A stretch of DNA of 64,000 bases from Stenotrophomonas sp. Iso1 (GTDB lineage: Bacteria > Pseudomonadota > Gammaproteobacteria > Xanthomonadales > Xanthomonadaceae). This document shows positions 8,612-16,559 of the stretch, in pieces (the first letter of the stretch is position 1; every line of letters starts with the position of its first letter). Under the pieces are notes generated by a model. That model was not told where the DNA came from and searched no databases. It worked only from the letters and a program-made list of their open reading frames with translations. The position numbers were made by a program, and so were the translations under genes. The stretch lies in assembly GCF_027497995.1 (NCBI RefSeq), contig NZ_JAODBT010000001.1, positions 930,001-994,000 of the forward strand, given 5' to 3'.

Positions 8612-9418
8612 CTACCGTTGCAGCAAGCTGGTCTGCAGAGTGCGGAAGAGGCGCTCCAGGCGTTCGGCCCAGGCCTGTTGCCCAGCAGCGTCGGCAATCA
8701 GGTCCTGGCGGATCTCCAGCTCCACGTGCACCAGGCCGCGTGCTTCGCCGTGGACCGGGACGGCGTAGTCGCTGTGGGTGTTCACCGAATACGGCTGGTT
8801 GTCGCCGACCACCAGATCGCCTTCGTCACGCAGTGCCTGCAGCAACGCATGGGCAAAGCGCGTGTCCTGGTGATAGAGCACCCCGGCATGCCACGGGCGC
8901 TGGAAGCCGTTCATTGCCGGTGTGAAGCTGTGCATCATCACCAACAACGTGGGAATACTCGCATCGCGGCGGCGATCCAGCTCGGCGTTGATATGGGCGT
9001 GGTACGGCGCGTGGATCGCAGCGATGCGTTGCTCGCGCTGCGCATCACTCAAGCCGATGTTGCCGGGAATGGCCGTGCCGTCGCTCACTTCGGGAATCAA
9101 CGTCGGCGAAACCAGCGGCCGGTTGCAATCGATCAGCAGCCGCGAGTAGGTCTGTTCAATGGCCCAGGCGTCCAATCGCTGTGCCAACGCGCGGGTGGTG
9201 CCGGCAATGCCGATATCCCAGCCGATGTGACGATCCAGCTCGGTCTGCGCCAAGCCCAGTTCGTTCAGTGCCGCCGGCACGCGTTGGCCGGCATGGTCGG
9301 CCAACAGCACGAACGGTGAAGTGCCGTGCGGGTTGTGCACGGTGAACACCGCCGGGTCGTCAACGCCGAGTAGCGGCAGGGAGGTTTGCAGGCCGGAATC
9401 AGCCACGCGGCCTCCCAT
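8612..9418 (-). CDS. N-formylglutamate amidohydrolase family protein
   Basis: 268 residues resembling the N-formylglutamate amidohydrolase family (PF05013-type): 'FVLLADHAGQRVPAAL', 'HIGWDIGIAGTTRALAQRL', 'TYSRLLIDCNRP', 'IPAIHAPYH'-like block (IAAIHAPYHAHI), 'LLVMMHSFTPAMNGFQRPWH' and 'NTHSDYAVPVHGEARGLVHV'. Conserved His, Asp and Glu residues in these blocks suggest a zinc-dependent amidase. No histidine-degradation genes lie nearby, so hydrolysis of N-formylglutamate itself is uncertain. The ATG at 9418 overlaps the preceding NUDIX gene by 20 bp, implying translational coupling in the four-gene minus-strand run. Confidence 0.8.
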   Translation of the reverse strand: MGGRVADSGLQTSLPLLGVDDPAVFTVHNPHGTSPFVLLADHAGQRVPAALNELGLAQTELDRHIGWDIGIAGTTRALAQRLDAWAIEQTYSRLLIDCNRPLVSPTLIPEVSDGTAIPGNIGLSDAQREQRIAAIHAPYHAHINAELDRRRDASIPTLLVMMHSFTPAMNGFQRPWHAGVLYHQDTRFAHALLQALRDEGDLVVGDNQPYSVNTHSDYAVPVHGEARGLVHVELEIRQDLIADAAGQQAWAERLERLFRTLQTSLLQR

Positions 9419-9950
9419 CGAGGTGGTGCTCGATCATCCACAGGCCGGCCCACAGCTTGGCGTCCAGTTCGTAACCTTCGCCCATTTTTTCCACCAACCA
9501 CGCTGCGGCGCGGCTGCGCGCAATGGTGTGCACCGTGATGTCCTCGCTGGCATCGCCACCGCCGTTGCCAACCTTGCGCAGGCCAGTGGCACGTACGAAG
9601 GCGATCTTCTCGCTGCTGGCGCCGGACGAAGTGGGGCCGATCATCAGTACCTCGGCGTGGCTGGCGGTCCAGCCGGTTTCTTCTTCCAGCTCGCGTACGG
9701 CCGAATCCTCGATGGATTCGCCCGCGGTGATGTCACCCACCAGCCCGGCCGGCATTTCGATGGTGCGTGCCTGCAGCGGTACGCGGAACTGTTCGACGAA
9801 CAGCACCTCGTCGTTCGGTGTCACCGCGATGATGATCGCGGCCAGCCCACCGGCGTGTGTGCGCTCGCTGTATTCCCAGGTGCCGCGCACGACCATGCGT
9901 TGATACTTGCCTTCGTAGACGACGCGGGGCGCTTCGGTTTTCTGGCTCAT
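9399..9950 (-). CDS. NUDIX hydrolase, ADP-ribose pyrophosphatase-like
   Basis: 183 residues. The complete NUDIX signature Gx5Ex7REUxEExGU is present as 'GDITAGESIEDSAVRELEEETGW' (G, E, RE and EE at the required spacing). It is preceded by 'VLFVEQFRVPLQARTIEMPAG', the layout of NudF/ADP-ribose-diphosphatase-type enzymes that cleave nucleoside diphosphate sugars in the cytoplasm. Start ATG 9950 (MSQKTEAPRVVYEGKYQR). It overlaps the upstream exonuclease gene by 4 bp (ATGA type) and the downstream amidohydrolase gene by 20 bp. The substrate cannot be fixed by sequence alone. Confidence 0.9.
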   Translation of the reverse strand: MSQKTEAPRVVYEGKYQRMVVRGTWEYSERTHAGGLAAIIIAVTPNDEVLFVEQFRVPLQARTIEMPAGLVGDITAGESIEDSAVRELEEETGWTASHAEVLMIGPTSSGASSEKIAFVRATGLRKVGNGGGDASEDITVHTIARSRAAAWLVEKMGEGYELDAKLWAGLWMIEHHLDGRPRG

Positions 9951-10885
9951 GCGAACTCGTTTGCGGGAGAAGAGGGGGATTCAATGCCCGCCGCTGCCAG
10001 TAGCCGGCGCCGGGTCAGCGGGCCAAAGCGCAGCGCTTCGCATAGACCGCCGAGCATGTCGGCATCGGCAGGGCTGCGCACGAACGCGGGCTGTGCATTG
10101 GCCAACGGTGCTTGGATGGCAATGGTGGTCAGCTGACGGAACAACAACACCTGCTCGCGTTGTTCGCGCAGGCGTACGGCCATGGTGGCGGCACCGCGCA
10201 GGCGCAGGAACGGCACTTCGTCGATGCGCTCCAACAGTGCGTCCAGGCTGCCGAAATGGGCCAGCAGTACCGCTGCCGATTTGGTGCCGATGCCGGACAC
10301 GCCAGGGATGTTGTCCACCGCGTCGCCACACAGCGCCAGGTAGTCGGCCATCTGGTGTGCATGCACGCTGTGGCGCGCCTTCACACCGGCAGCGCCCCAG
10401 CGTTGGTTGCGGGCGTAGTCCCATTGTTCGTCGTGTTCGAGCAGCAGCTGCGACAGGTCTTTGTCGGCCGAGACGATCACGCCGCGCAGGGTGTGTTGGT
10501 GGCCGGCCTGCAGCGCGCTGCCAATCAGGTCGTCGGCCTCGTATTCGCGGTCGGCCAACACATCCAGGCCCAATGCCGCGCACAGCGCCTTGCAGTGAGC
10601 GAACTGGCGGCGCAGTTCATCCGGTGCCGGGTCGCGGTTGGCCTTGTAAGCCGGGTAAAGCGCGTGCCGGAAGCAGCTGTCCAGCGCTTCGTCGAAGGCC
10701 ACGGCGATGTGGCGGGGACGCTCGCGCTCCAGCAGGTCCAGCAGGAAGCGTGCAAAGCCGTGCACGGCGTTGACCGGCCAGCCCTGGCTGTCCTGGAACT
10801 CATTGGGCATCGAGTGCCAAGCGCGGAAGACGTAGAGGCTGGCGTCGATCAGATAGAGCGGCTGCCGCGCTTGCACGGCACTCAC
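9947..10885 (-). CDS. Stand-alone 5'-3' exonuclease / flap endonuclease domain protein
   Basis: 312 residues corresponding to the 5'-3' exonuclease domain of DNA polymerase I without a polymerase module, like ExoIX/Xni proteins. The N-terminal block 'LYLIDASLYVFRAWHSMP', 'IAVAFDEALDSCFRHALYPA', 'YKANRDPAPDELRRQ', 'ADREYEADDLIGSAL', 'IVSADKDLSQLL' and the helix-hairpin-helix segment 'DAVDNIPGVSGIGTKSAAVL' are all present, supplying the acidic metal ligands. It is expected to process RNA primers or flaps. Start ATG 10885; it overlaps both neighbours by 4 bp, so the run nitroreductase-exonuclease-NUDIX-amidohydrolase is probably one operon. Confidence 0.92.
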   Translation of the reverse strand: MSAVQARQPLYLIDASLYVFRAWHSMPNEFQDSQGWPVNAVHGFARFLLDLLERERPRHIAVAFDEALDSCFRHALYPAYKANRDPAPDELRRQFAHCKALCAALGLDVLADREYEADDLIGSALQAGHQHTLRGVIVSADKDLSQLLLEHDEQWDYARNQRWGAAGVKARHSVHAHQMADYLALCGDAVDNIPGVSGIGTKSAAVLLAHFGSLDALLERIDEVPFLRLRGAATMAVRLREQREQVLLFRQLTTIAIQAPLANAQPAFVRSPADADMLGGLCEALRFGPLTRRRLLAAAGIESPSSPANEFA

Positions 10886-11457
10886 GGCTGCCAGTCCTGC
10901 AGCAGCGTTGCCGGATCGGGGCGGTCGCGATCGGGGATGACCAGCTTTGGCGTGCCGATATGGATGAAACCGATGATGCGTTCGTTCTCGACCAGACCCA
11001 GATGACGGCTGACCTCAGCGTCGTAGGCCATCCATGCGGTCAGCCACTGTGCACCGAAGCCTGCGCCCTGTGCTGCCTGCAGCAGCGCAAAGCACACACA
11101 GCCGGCGGTCAACAGCTGTTCCTGCGCCGGCACCTTGTGCTCCGGCTGCAGGCGGGCGATGACCGTAACGATCAGCGGCGCATGCGAAAACCGCAGGCGG
11201 TCTTTTTCGACCACCGCCTCGGCAGCCTGCGGATCACGCTGGCGGCTGCGCTGGGCCAGAAATTCGCCCAGAGCGTGACGCGCATCGCCGCGCAATTGCA
11301 GGAAACGGTACGGCACCAGCTTGCCGTGGTCGGGTACGCGCACTGCGGACTGGAGCATGCGCAGTAGGGTGTCCGCGTCCGGGGCAGGCTCGCTCAGTTG
11401 CCTGGATGGGACCGAAAGGCGTTGGTCCAGCGCTTGCATGAAGCAGTTGTCGGGCAT
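10882..11457 (-). CDS. Nitroreductase family protein (YdjA-like)
   Basis: 191-residue FMN-dependent NAD(P)H nitroreductase-like protein of the compact YdjA type. Features are 'ALDQRLSVPSRQLSEPAP', 'SAVRVPDHGKLVPYRFLQL' (FMN-binding region), 'LRFSHAPLIVTVIARLQPEHKVPAQEQLLTAGC' in short blocks, 'GFGAQWLTAWMAYD' and the C-terminal 'IIGFIHIGTPK'. The physiological substrate of YdjA-type enzymes is unknown. Start ATG 11457 has GGTGAG upstream; the alternative in-frame ATG six codons later has no ribosome binding site. It is the first gene of the minus-strand run. Confidence 0.85.
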   Translation of the reverse strand: MPDNCFMQALDQRLSVPSRQLSEPAPDADTLLRMLQSAVRVPDHGKLVPYRFLQLRGDARHALGEFLAQRSRQRDPQAAEAVVEKDRLRFSHAPLIVTVIARLQPEHKVPAQEQLLTAGCVCFALLQAAQGAGFGAQWLTAWMAYDAEVSRHLGLVENERIIGFIHIGTPKLVIPDRDRPDPATLLQDWQP

Positions 11458-11770
11458 GACTCACCGGTGGGGAAACACGGCCATGGATTATAGACGGCGG
11501 TGCCATAACGGCCCGTTGGCGGTTGCGGCCGGCAATTCTGTGCACTCCGTCGGGCGGCTGAATACCGCAGGATTCGCCAATATCCCGCAGCACGCTTAGC
11601 ATGTCGGCTTATGCCGGCACGCCGGCCATGAGGTATGAAGTGCGCACTGCATCACTGACCCTGTTCAGCTTCTCCGCCTACCATGCGCACGCGGGTTCAG
11701 GGGCCGCGTCTGCAATCAACCATCCGTTTTCCAGAATGCCAGCGCCTTACAGGGTGTGGAGCCTTTGCGC
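11458..11770. other. Divergent intergenic region without recognised gene
   Basis: 313 bp between the divergent nitroreductase and DUF1631 genes. No ORF, tRNA or clear terminator. Only a short GCCGGCAC/GCCGGC dyad near 11610-11625 stands out. Presumably it carries both promoters, but I could not assign convincing -35/-10 boxes. Confidence 0.4.
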
Positions 11771-14086
11771 ATGATCTCCAATCCGCATCCCGCCGGTCAG
11801 CCCGGCCGTAACCCGAACCTGCTGGTGCTTTCGCGCGAGGCGGCTTTGCCGATGCTGTCGCAAGCCTTCGGCAAGGTGCTGGCCGGCTTTGACGACGTAT
11901 TGTTCGACCGCGCCGAAACTGCCGGTCCGTCGCAGCTGGCCTTCCTGGACGGCATGCGCGAGCTGCGCCGGCGCCGGGAAGAAATCGCCCAGCGTTTCGG
12001 TACCCATCTGCAGCAGGCCTGGTCGGCGCTCGAAGCTGGCACTCCGCTGTCGGCTGACAGCGTGTTGGCCGGGCAGAGCGACGGTGGCCTGAGCCTGGTG
12101 CCCGAGCACGTTCTTGAATCGCGTCTGGCGGTGCGTAATTTCGCCACCGTTCTGCTGCGCGACTGGAAGCAGGTGCTGGCGCGGCTGGATCACCGCCTGG
12201 CGTGGATCAGCGGCGTGCCTGCGCTGGACGCGGATACCAACCCCATCGGCCCCGAGCACATCGGTGTGGCCGTGCATGAAGCGTTCTATACCTGCGAACT
12301 GGCGCCGGAAGTGCGGCTGGTGCTGTTCAAACTGTGCGAACGCGAGTTCGCCGTGGGTATCGGCAAGCTGTACGAATCGGTGGACGAACGCCTGGCCCAG
12401 GCCGGCGCCGCGCCAGAAGTGCCGGCACCGCGCCGTGCCGCGCCTGCGCGCCCAGCGGCAGCGCAACCGCAGCAGGACGAAGATGACAGCCAGGACGCCG
12501 GTCATGCGCCCATGTGGGCGCAGCGTTTCTCCGAACGTTGGAGCCAGCGCCGTAGCAGCATGTCCGGCGCTGCCGGCCACGACGCTGGTGGCGCAGCGGC
12601 AGGCGGCGGTTTTGATGAGGACGGCGGCTTTGGCAACCACCAGAGTGTGGTGCTGGAGGCGCTGCATGAACTGTTGGCGCAGACCCGCCAGACCCGCGAG
12701 GGCGTGAGCGCCGCAGGCGCTGCGCTGAACAACGCCAACGCTCAGCAACGTTCACTCAACCAGCGCGAAATGATGTCGGTGCTGTCGCTGCTGCAAGCCA
12801 CGCCCAGCGCCACGCTGCGCGCAGCGGTCGGCGAAGACGGCGAATCACTGGCGCAGCGGCTCAAGAGCGAAGTGCTGTCCGGTGCTACCCGTCTGGGTGT
12901 CGATCCGGCGCAGGCGCACTTGGACCCGCAGGACGAAGACGCCATCGACCTGGTGGGCATGCTGTTCGACGTGATGCTGGACGAGCGTGATCTGGAGGGC
13001 CGTTCGCGTGAGCTGATCGGCCGCCTGGTGGTGCCCTTCGTCAAGGTCGCCATGCTGGACCGGCGCATGTTCGTGCAGAAAACCCATCCCGCGCGCAAGT
13101 TGCTCAACTCGCTGGCAGAAGCCTGCGAAGGCAATGCCGGCGAAAGCCAGGCTGAGCGCGCGCTGATGGGCAAGGTCGAAGAAATCATTGAAAGGTTGAC
13201 CGCCGAGTTCAACGAGAACCTGGCGATCTTCCTGACCCTGGAAGAAGAGTTCCGCGAGTTCCTCTCCCAGCACCGTCGCCGCATCGAGATTGCCGAGCGC
13301 CGCGCCGCTGAAACCCAGCGCGGCCAAGAGAAGCTGGAAATGGCGCGCAGCCGTGCCGGTACCGAACTGGACAAGCGTGTGGAAGGCACCGCGCTGCCGA
13401 AGGCGATCAACGACTTCCTGCGCCAGCCGTGGAGCCATCATTTGACGATGACGCTGCTGCGCGAAGGTGACGAGGGCGAGGGCGTGGCCGAGGCCTTGAA
13501 GCTGGCCGACGACATGCTGGAAGAGGTGGGGCAGGCGCGCCGGCACATTGTCGGCAAGCCGTGGCTGCAAGCCTGCCAGCCGGCCTTGCGCAAGGTATTT
13601 TCCAGCGTAGGCCTGCATGGTGACGGCGGCAGCAGTGCAATCGATGCCCTGCATGACACATTGCAAGCCATCGCCGAGGCCCGTCCCGAACTGGAACGCG
13701 CGCTGCCCGAGCTGCCGCAGGTGGCTTTGCCGAGCCCGCCGGTACAGGAAGCGCCTGCCATCGAGTTTGGCAACAGCGCCAAGGCCGAGGATTTCGATGA
13801 CGCCGACGCCGAACGTTTCCGCCGCATGGAAATCGGCACCTGGCTGGACTTCATCGACAAGGACGGCAAGATGCAGGCCGGCAAGCTGTCCTGGGTGAGC
13901 CCGATCTCCTCGCGCCTGCTGTTCGTCAGCCGCCGTGGCATCCGTTTCTGCGTGGCCTCGCCCGAAGAACTGGCGGTGATGGTGCGGCTGGGCCGTTTGC
14001 GCCCGCATGTGGACGACGGTGCCTTCGACAGTGCCATGCAGGGCGTGCTCGACCGACTGGAGCCGCAGGCCACCCCGGCCAACTGA
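11771..14086 (+). CDS. DUF1631 family protein
   Basis: About 771 residues. N-terminal and central regions are helical and acidic (for example 'MLDRRMFVQKTHPARKLLNSLAEACEG', 'EEIIERLTAEFNENLAIFLTLEEEFREFL'). A low-complexity Ala/Pro/Gln/Asp linker spans about residues 215-300. The C-terminal ~90 residues ('RRMEIGTWLDFIDKDGKMQAGKLSWVSP', split at 20, then 'RLLFVSRRGIRFCVASPEELA') look like a small beta-barrel resembling PilZ domains. The family is large, proteobacterial and of unknown function; it has sometimes been mislabelled thymidine phosphorylase. ATG 11771 is preferred over GTG 11756 because GGAG at 11758-11761 lies 9 nt before it. It stands alone upstream of pntAA, 82 bp apart. Confidence 0.8.
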   Translation: MISNPHPAGQPGRNPNLLVLSREAALPMLSQAFGKVLAGFDDVLFDRAETAGPSQLAFLDGMRELRRRREEIAQRFGTHLQQAWSALEAGTPLSADSVLAGQSDGGLSLVPEHVLESRLAVRNFATVLLRDWKQVLARLDHRLAWISGVPALDADTNPIGPEHIGVAVHEAFYTCELAPEVRLVLFKLCEREFAVGIGKLYESVDERLAQAGAAPEVPAPRRAAPARPAAAQPQQDEDDSQDAGHAPMWAQRFSERWSQRRSSMSGAAGHDAGGAAAGGGFDEDGGFGNHQSVVLEALHELLAQTRQTREGVSAAGAALNNANAQQRSLNQREMMSVLSLLQATPSATLRAAVGEDGESLAQRLKSEVLSGATRLGVDPAQAHLDPQDEDAIDLVGMLFDVMLDERDLEGRSRELIGRLVVPFVKVAMLDRRMFVQKTHPARKLLNSLAEACEGNAGESQAERALMGKVEEIIERLTAEFNENLAIFLTLEEEFREFLSQHRRRIEIAERRAAETQRGQEKLEMARSRAGTELDKRVEGTALPKAINDFLRQPWSHHLTMTLLREGDEGEGVAEALKLADDMLEEVGQARRHIVGKPWLQACQPALRKVFSSVGLHGDGGSSAIDALHDTLQAIAEARPELERALPELPQVALPSPPVQEAPAIEFGNSAKAEDFDDADAERFRRMEIGTWLDFIDKDGKMQAGKLSWVSPISSRLLFVSRRGIRFCVASPEELAVMVRLGRLRPHVDDGAFDSAMQGVLDRLEPQATPAN

Positions 14087-14168
14087 CCCGCGTGCGGCAG
14101 GCAATCTGCCGCAGTGCTTCGGCTTTGCTACGATCCGGGTGTTTATCCACTGCGCATCGGGTACCGGA

Positions 14169-15272
14169 ATGGCCGTTGATGTACGGGTGTTGAAGGAAGC
14201 TGCAAGCGGCGAGCGGCGCGTTGCCGCCACGCCGGAGACAGTGAAGAAGTTGCTGGCCGCTGGCGCACGGGTGCATGTGCAACCCGGCGCGGGCCAGTCC
14301 GCAGGTTTCACCGACCAGTCCTACCTGGACGCTGGGGCACAGATTGACGATGCACTGGAGCAGGGTGAACTGGTGCTGTGCGTACAGACGCCGCCGCCAA
14401 CGGTGATCGCGCGCCTCAAACAAGGCGCCACGCTGGTCGGCATGCTGCATCCACAGGCCGACAGCGAACGCAGCAGCGCCCTGCAGTCACGCCAGCTGCA
14501 GACCTTCCCGTTGGAACGTCTACCGCGCACCACGCGCGCGCAGGCGATGGACGTACTCAGTTCGCAGGCCGGTATGGCTGGCTACAAAGCGACCTTGATC
14601 GCCGCGCAGCTCGCACCGCGGTTTTTCCCGATGCTGACCACGGCTGCCGGCACCATCCGCCCGTCCAAGGTATTGATCGTCGGTGCGGGTGTGGCCGGTT
14701 TGCAGGCCGTGGCCACGGCCAAGCGGTTGGGCGCGCAGGTGGAAGGTTTCGATGTCCGCCCGGAAACCCGCGAGCAGATTGAATCATTGGGTGGCAAGTT
14801 CCTGGACCTGGGCGTCAGTGCCGCAGGTGAGGGTGGTTATGCCCGCCAGCTGACCGACGACGAGCGTGCCGAGCAGCAGCGCCGTCTGGCCGAACACCTG
14901 AAAGGTGTGGACGTGGTGGTCTGCACCGCCGCGGTGCCGGGGCGTCCGGCACCGAAGATCATCACTGCGGCGATGGTGGACGGCATGCGCCCAGGCAGTG
15001 TGATTGTCGATCTGGCCGCGGAAACTGGTGGCAACTGCGAGGCAACCCGGCCAGGTGAAACCGTGGAGGTTGGCGGTGTGACCGTGTCAGGGCCACTGGA
15101 CCTGGCCAGCATGGGCGCTGTGCATGCCAGCGAGATGTACGCGCGCAACGTCTACAACTTCGTCGCGCTGTTCCTGAAGGACGGCGCGTTGCAGTTCGAT
15201 TGGAACGACGAGTTGCTGGCAAAGACGGTATGGCCCGCGCGGCCGGCCGGTGGAGAGATTCCGCCGGTTTGA
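14169..15272 (+). CDS. pntAA: NAD(P) transhydrogenase subunit alpha part 1 (PntAA, soluble NAD domain)
   Basis: 367-residue NAD(H)-binding component (domain I) of proton-translocating transhydrogenase, which couples the proton gradient to NADPH formation. The start is ATG 14169 (MAVDVRVLKEAASGERRVA). It carries 'LVGMLHPQAD', 'AQAMDVLSSQAGMAGYKATL', the Rossmann motif 'VLIVGAGVAGLQAVATAKRL', 'GFDVRPETREQIESLGGKF' and 'VIVDLAAETGGNCE'. It ends after 'YNFVALFLKDGALQFDW', before the membrane segments, as in split PntAA proteins of alpha- and some gammaproteobacteria. Unusually, its partners pntAB and pntB begin 2 kb downstream, beyond a REP array and an opposite-strand sigma-factor cassette. Confidence 0.95.
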   Translation: MAVDVRVLKEAASGERRVAATPETVKKLLAAGARVHVQPGAGQSAGFTDQSYLDAGAQIDDALEQGELVLCVQTPPPTVIARLKQGATLVGMLHPQADSERSSALQSRQLQTFPLERLPRTTRAQAMDVLSSQAGMAGYKATLIAAQLAPRFFPMLTTAAGTIRPSKVLIVGAGVAGLQAVATAKRLGAQVEGFDVRPETREQIESLGGKFLDLGVSAAGEGGYARQLTDDERAEQQRRLAEHLKGVDVVVCTAAVPGRPAPKIITAAMVDGMRPGSVIVDLAAETGGNCEATRPGETVEVGGVTVSGPLDLASMGAVHASEMYARNVYNFVALFLKDGALQFDWNDELLAKTVWPARPAGGEIPPV

Positions 15273-15323
15273 GGCGGGCGCTGGTGGGGTGGGACAAGCG
15301 CGCCAGGGCAAGCGCCAAGAGCG

Positions 15324-15672
15324 CCCTCATCCGGTGCTTCGCACCCCCTTCTCCCGCAGGCGGGAGAAGGGATGTGGTTCCGCTTGAGGCGAAACGTTCG
15401 CAGCCCGGAACAGTCAGGTAACACCGAGCGACTCCGCTCTCTTCTCCCGCAAGCGGGAGAAGGGAGGGGGTTCTGCTTGAGGCGAAACGTTCGCAGCCCG
15501 GAACAGTCAGGTAACACCGAGCGACTCCGCTCTCTTCTCCCGCAAGCGGGAGAAGAGATGGGGTTCTGCTTGAGGCGAAACGTTCGCGGCCCAGAACAGT
15601 CAGGTAACACCGGGCGATGTGGCTCCCTTCTCCCGCTTGCGGGAGAAGGGGGTGCGAAGCACCGGATGAGGG
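15324..15672. repeat. REP array: three 93-bp tandem units framed by a 34-bp inverted repeat
   Basis: CTCCCGC...GCGGGAG palindromes recur at about 15349-15371, 15442-15463, 15535-15556 and 15627-15650. The segment beginning GAAACGTTCGCAGCCCGGAA occurs at 15391, 15484 and 15577, an exact 93-bp period. The last copy carries a few substitutions. The array is bounded by perfect 34-bp inverted copies at 15324-15357 and 15639-15672 (core GGTGCTTCGCACC). This is expansion of a REP/BIME-type element in the 493-bp gap between convergent pntAA and the DUF3106 gene. It is non-coding; an ORF across it with a repeated peptide is an artefact. Confidence 0.85.
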
Positions 15673-15765
15673 GAGCCTTTGACGTTCCGCTTCCGCGTAG
15701 AAAATCGTCAAACCAGCGAAGGTTTCATCGCAGCTGACGGGCCCCTCTACGAGGGATTCCTTTCC

Positions 15766-16197
15766 TCAGCGCTGCGACCGCGCCGGTGGCGGATTTGCTT
15801 CCACCCACTGCCGGCGCTGCTCTGGCGTCATCTTCTGCCATTGGTCGTGCAGCTGCTGGCGTTGCTCTTTACCCATGCCACGCATTCTGGCGAACAACGC
15901 CTGCGCCTCACGGCGCTGCTGCGGTGCCATATGCTCGAAGCGATGCATGCCTCGACGGGCTTGTTCGCGTTGTTCCGGCGTCATCTGCTGCCAGCTGCGC
16001 GCATGGTCGTAAACGCGCTGGCGGCGCTCGGGCGACGCATTCCAGCGGTCGCGCATGGGGGCGACCAAGGTTTCGCGCTGGGCAGGACTGAGCTGGTCCC
16101 ATTCCGGTAGCGGCTGCTGCGCCATGGCGGGCGCGCTGGCCAAGGCCATCAACAAGGGCAGAAGCAGACGGGATGTCAGGGTCTTCATGGTCTTCAT
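15766..16197 (-). CDS. DUF3106 family exported protein
   Basis: 143 residues with a clear signal peptide (MKTMKTLTSRLLLPLLMALASAPAMAQQ; cleavage after AMA). The mature part is rich in Gln, Arg and Trp and contains several copies of an 'LSPAQRE/MTPEQRE/MAPQQRRE' helix-cap motif, seen as 'DQLSPAQRETLVAP', 'QQMTPEQREQARRG', 'EHMAPQQRREAQAL' and 'QKMTPEQRRQWVEA'. This is typical of DUF3106 proteins, which are predicted helical periplasmic proteins of unknown role. It overlaps the anti-sigma-like gene by 4 bp, so it belongs to the sigma-factor operon and is a candidate periplasmic sensor or target of that system. Confidence 0.82.
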   Translation of the reverse strand: MKTMKTLTSRLLLPLLMALASAPAMAQQPLPEWDQLSPAQRETLVAPMRDRWNASPERRQRVYDHARSWQQMTPEQREQARRGMHRFEHMAPQQRREAQALFARMRGMGKEQRQQLHDQWQKMTPEQRRQWVEANPPPARSQR

Positions 16198-16559
16198 TCC
16201 ATTGCCAAGGCGCCGTCCGAGCCCAGCCAGAGGTACAGCTCCGGGCTTTCGTCGAATAGCAGGGTGTCATCGGAGGTGTCGTCGCTGGTTACCGCTGCGG
16301 TGCTGGCGGGCAGGACCGGCGGTGCGGTGTTGTTGAAGCGCGCCGCCACGGTTACGGCCAGTACCGCCGAGCAGGCGGTGGCCAGCCACCAGCCACGGCG
16401 GCGCCAGGGCGATGCGGCGGCATCGGCCGAGGTGGCGTGCTGACGTGCCTGCCGCAGCCGCGACAGCGTGACCGGCGAGAGTGCACCTTCAGCATGTTGC
16501 TGCAGCTGCCGCAGCGATTGGTCGAAATCGTCGTGCGGGGGTGTGGGCATGCGATTCAC
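16194..16559 (-). CDS. Putative membrane anti-sigma factor (DUF3619-like)
   Basis: 121 residues from a GTG start at 16559 (VNRMPTPPHDDFDQSLRQL). GTG is chosen because GGAGG lies 7 nt upstream and the start overlaps the sigma stop as GTGA; the ATG three codons later is too far from that site. The cytoplasmic N-terminus (~65 residues) is helical, and one transmembrane segment follows ('GWWLATACSAVLAVTVAARF'). A short acidic periplasmic tail ends 'ESPELYLWLGSDGALAME'. Size, topology and place between an ECF-type sigma gene and a DUF3106 gene suggest a one-span anti-sigma factor; the same trio with a DUF3619 gene is known in betaproteobacteria. Family assignment is by context. Confidence 0.65.
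   Translation of the reverse strand: MNRMPTPPHDDFDQSLRQLQQHAEGALSPVTLSRLRQARQHATSADAAASPWRRRGWWLATACSAVLAVTVAARFNNTAPPVLPASTAAVTSDDTSDDTLLFDESPELYLWLGSDGALAME

Noticed and set aside
14143..14151. DnaA-box-like TTATCCACT upstream of pntAA
   Set aside because: A single copy with a mismatch in the conserved last base; expected by chance in 64 kb.
12845..14311. 488-codon minus-strand open frame opposite the DUF1631 gene
   Set aside because: Shadow frame with biased composition and no domain; the plus-strand gene has a ribosome binding site and family features.
15324..15672. Possible CRISPR array
   Set aside because: The repeated unit is 93 bp with no unique spacers, contains inverted REP palindromes, and no cas genes are nearby.
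14962..15711. Minus-strand frame with a repeated peptide (SLLPLAGEESGVARCYL...)
   Set aside because: The peptide repeat is a translation of the 93-bp REP array; there is no start site or coding signature.
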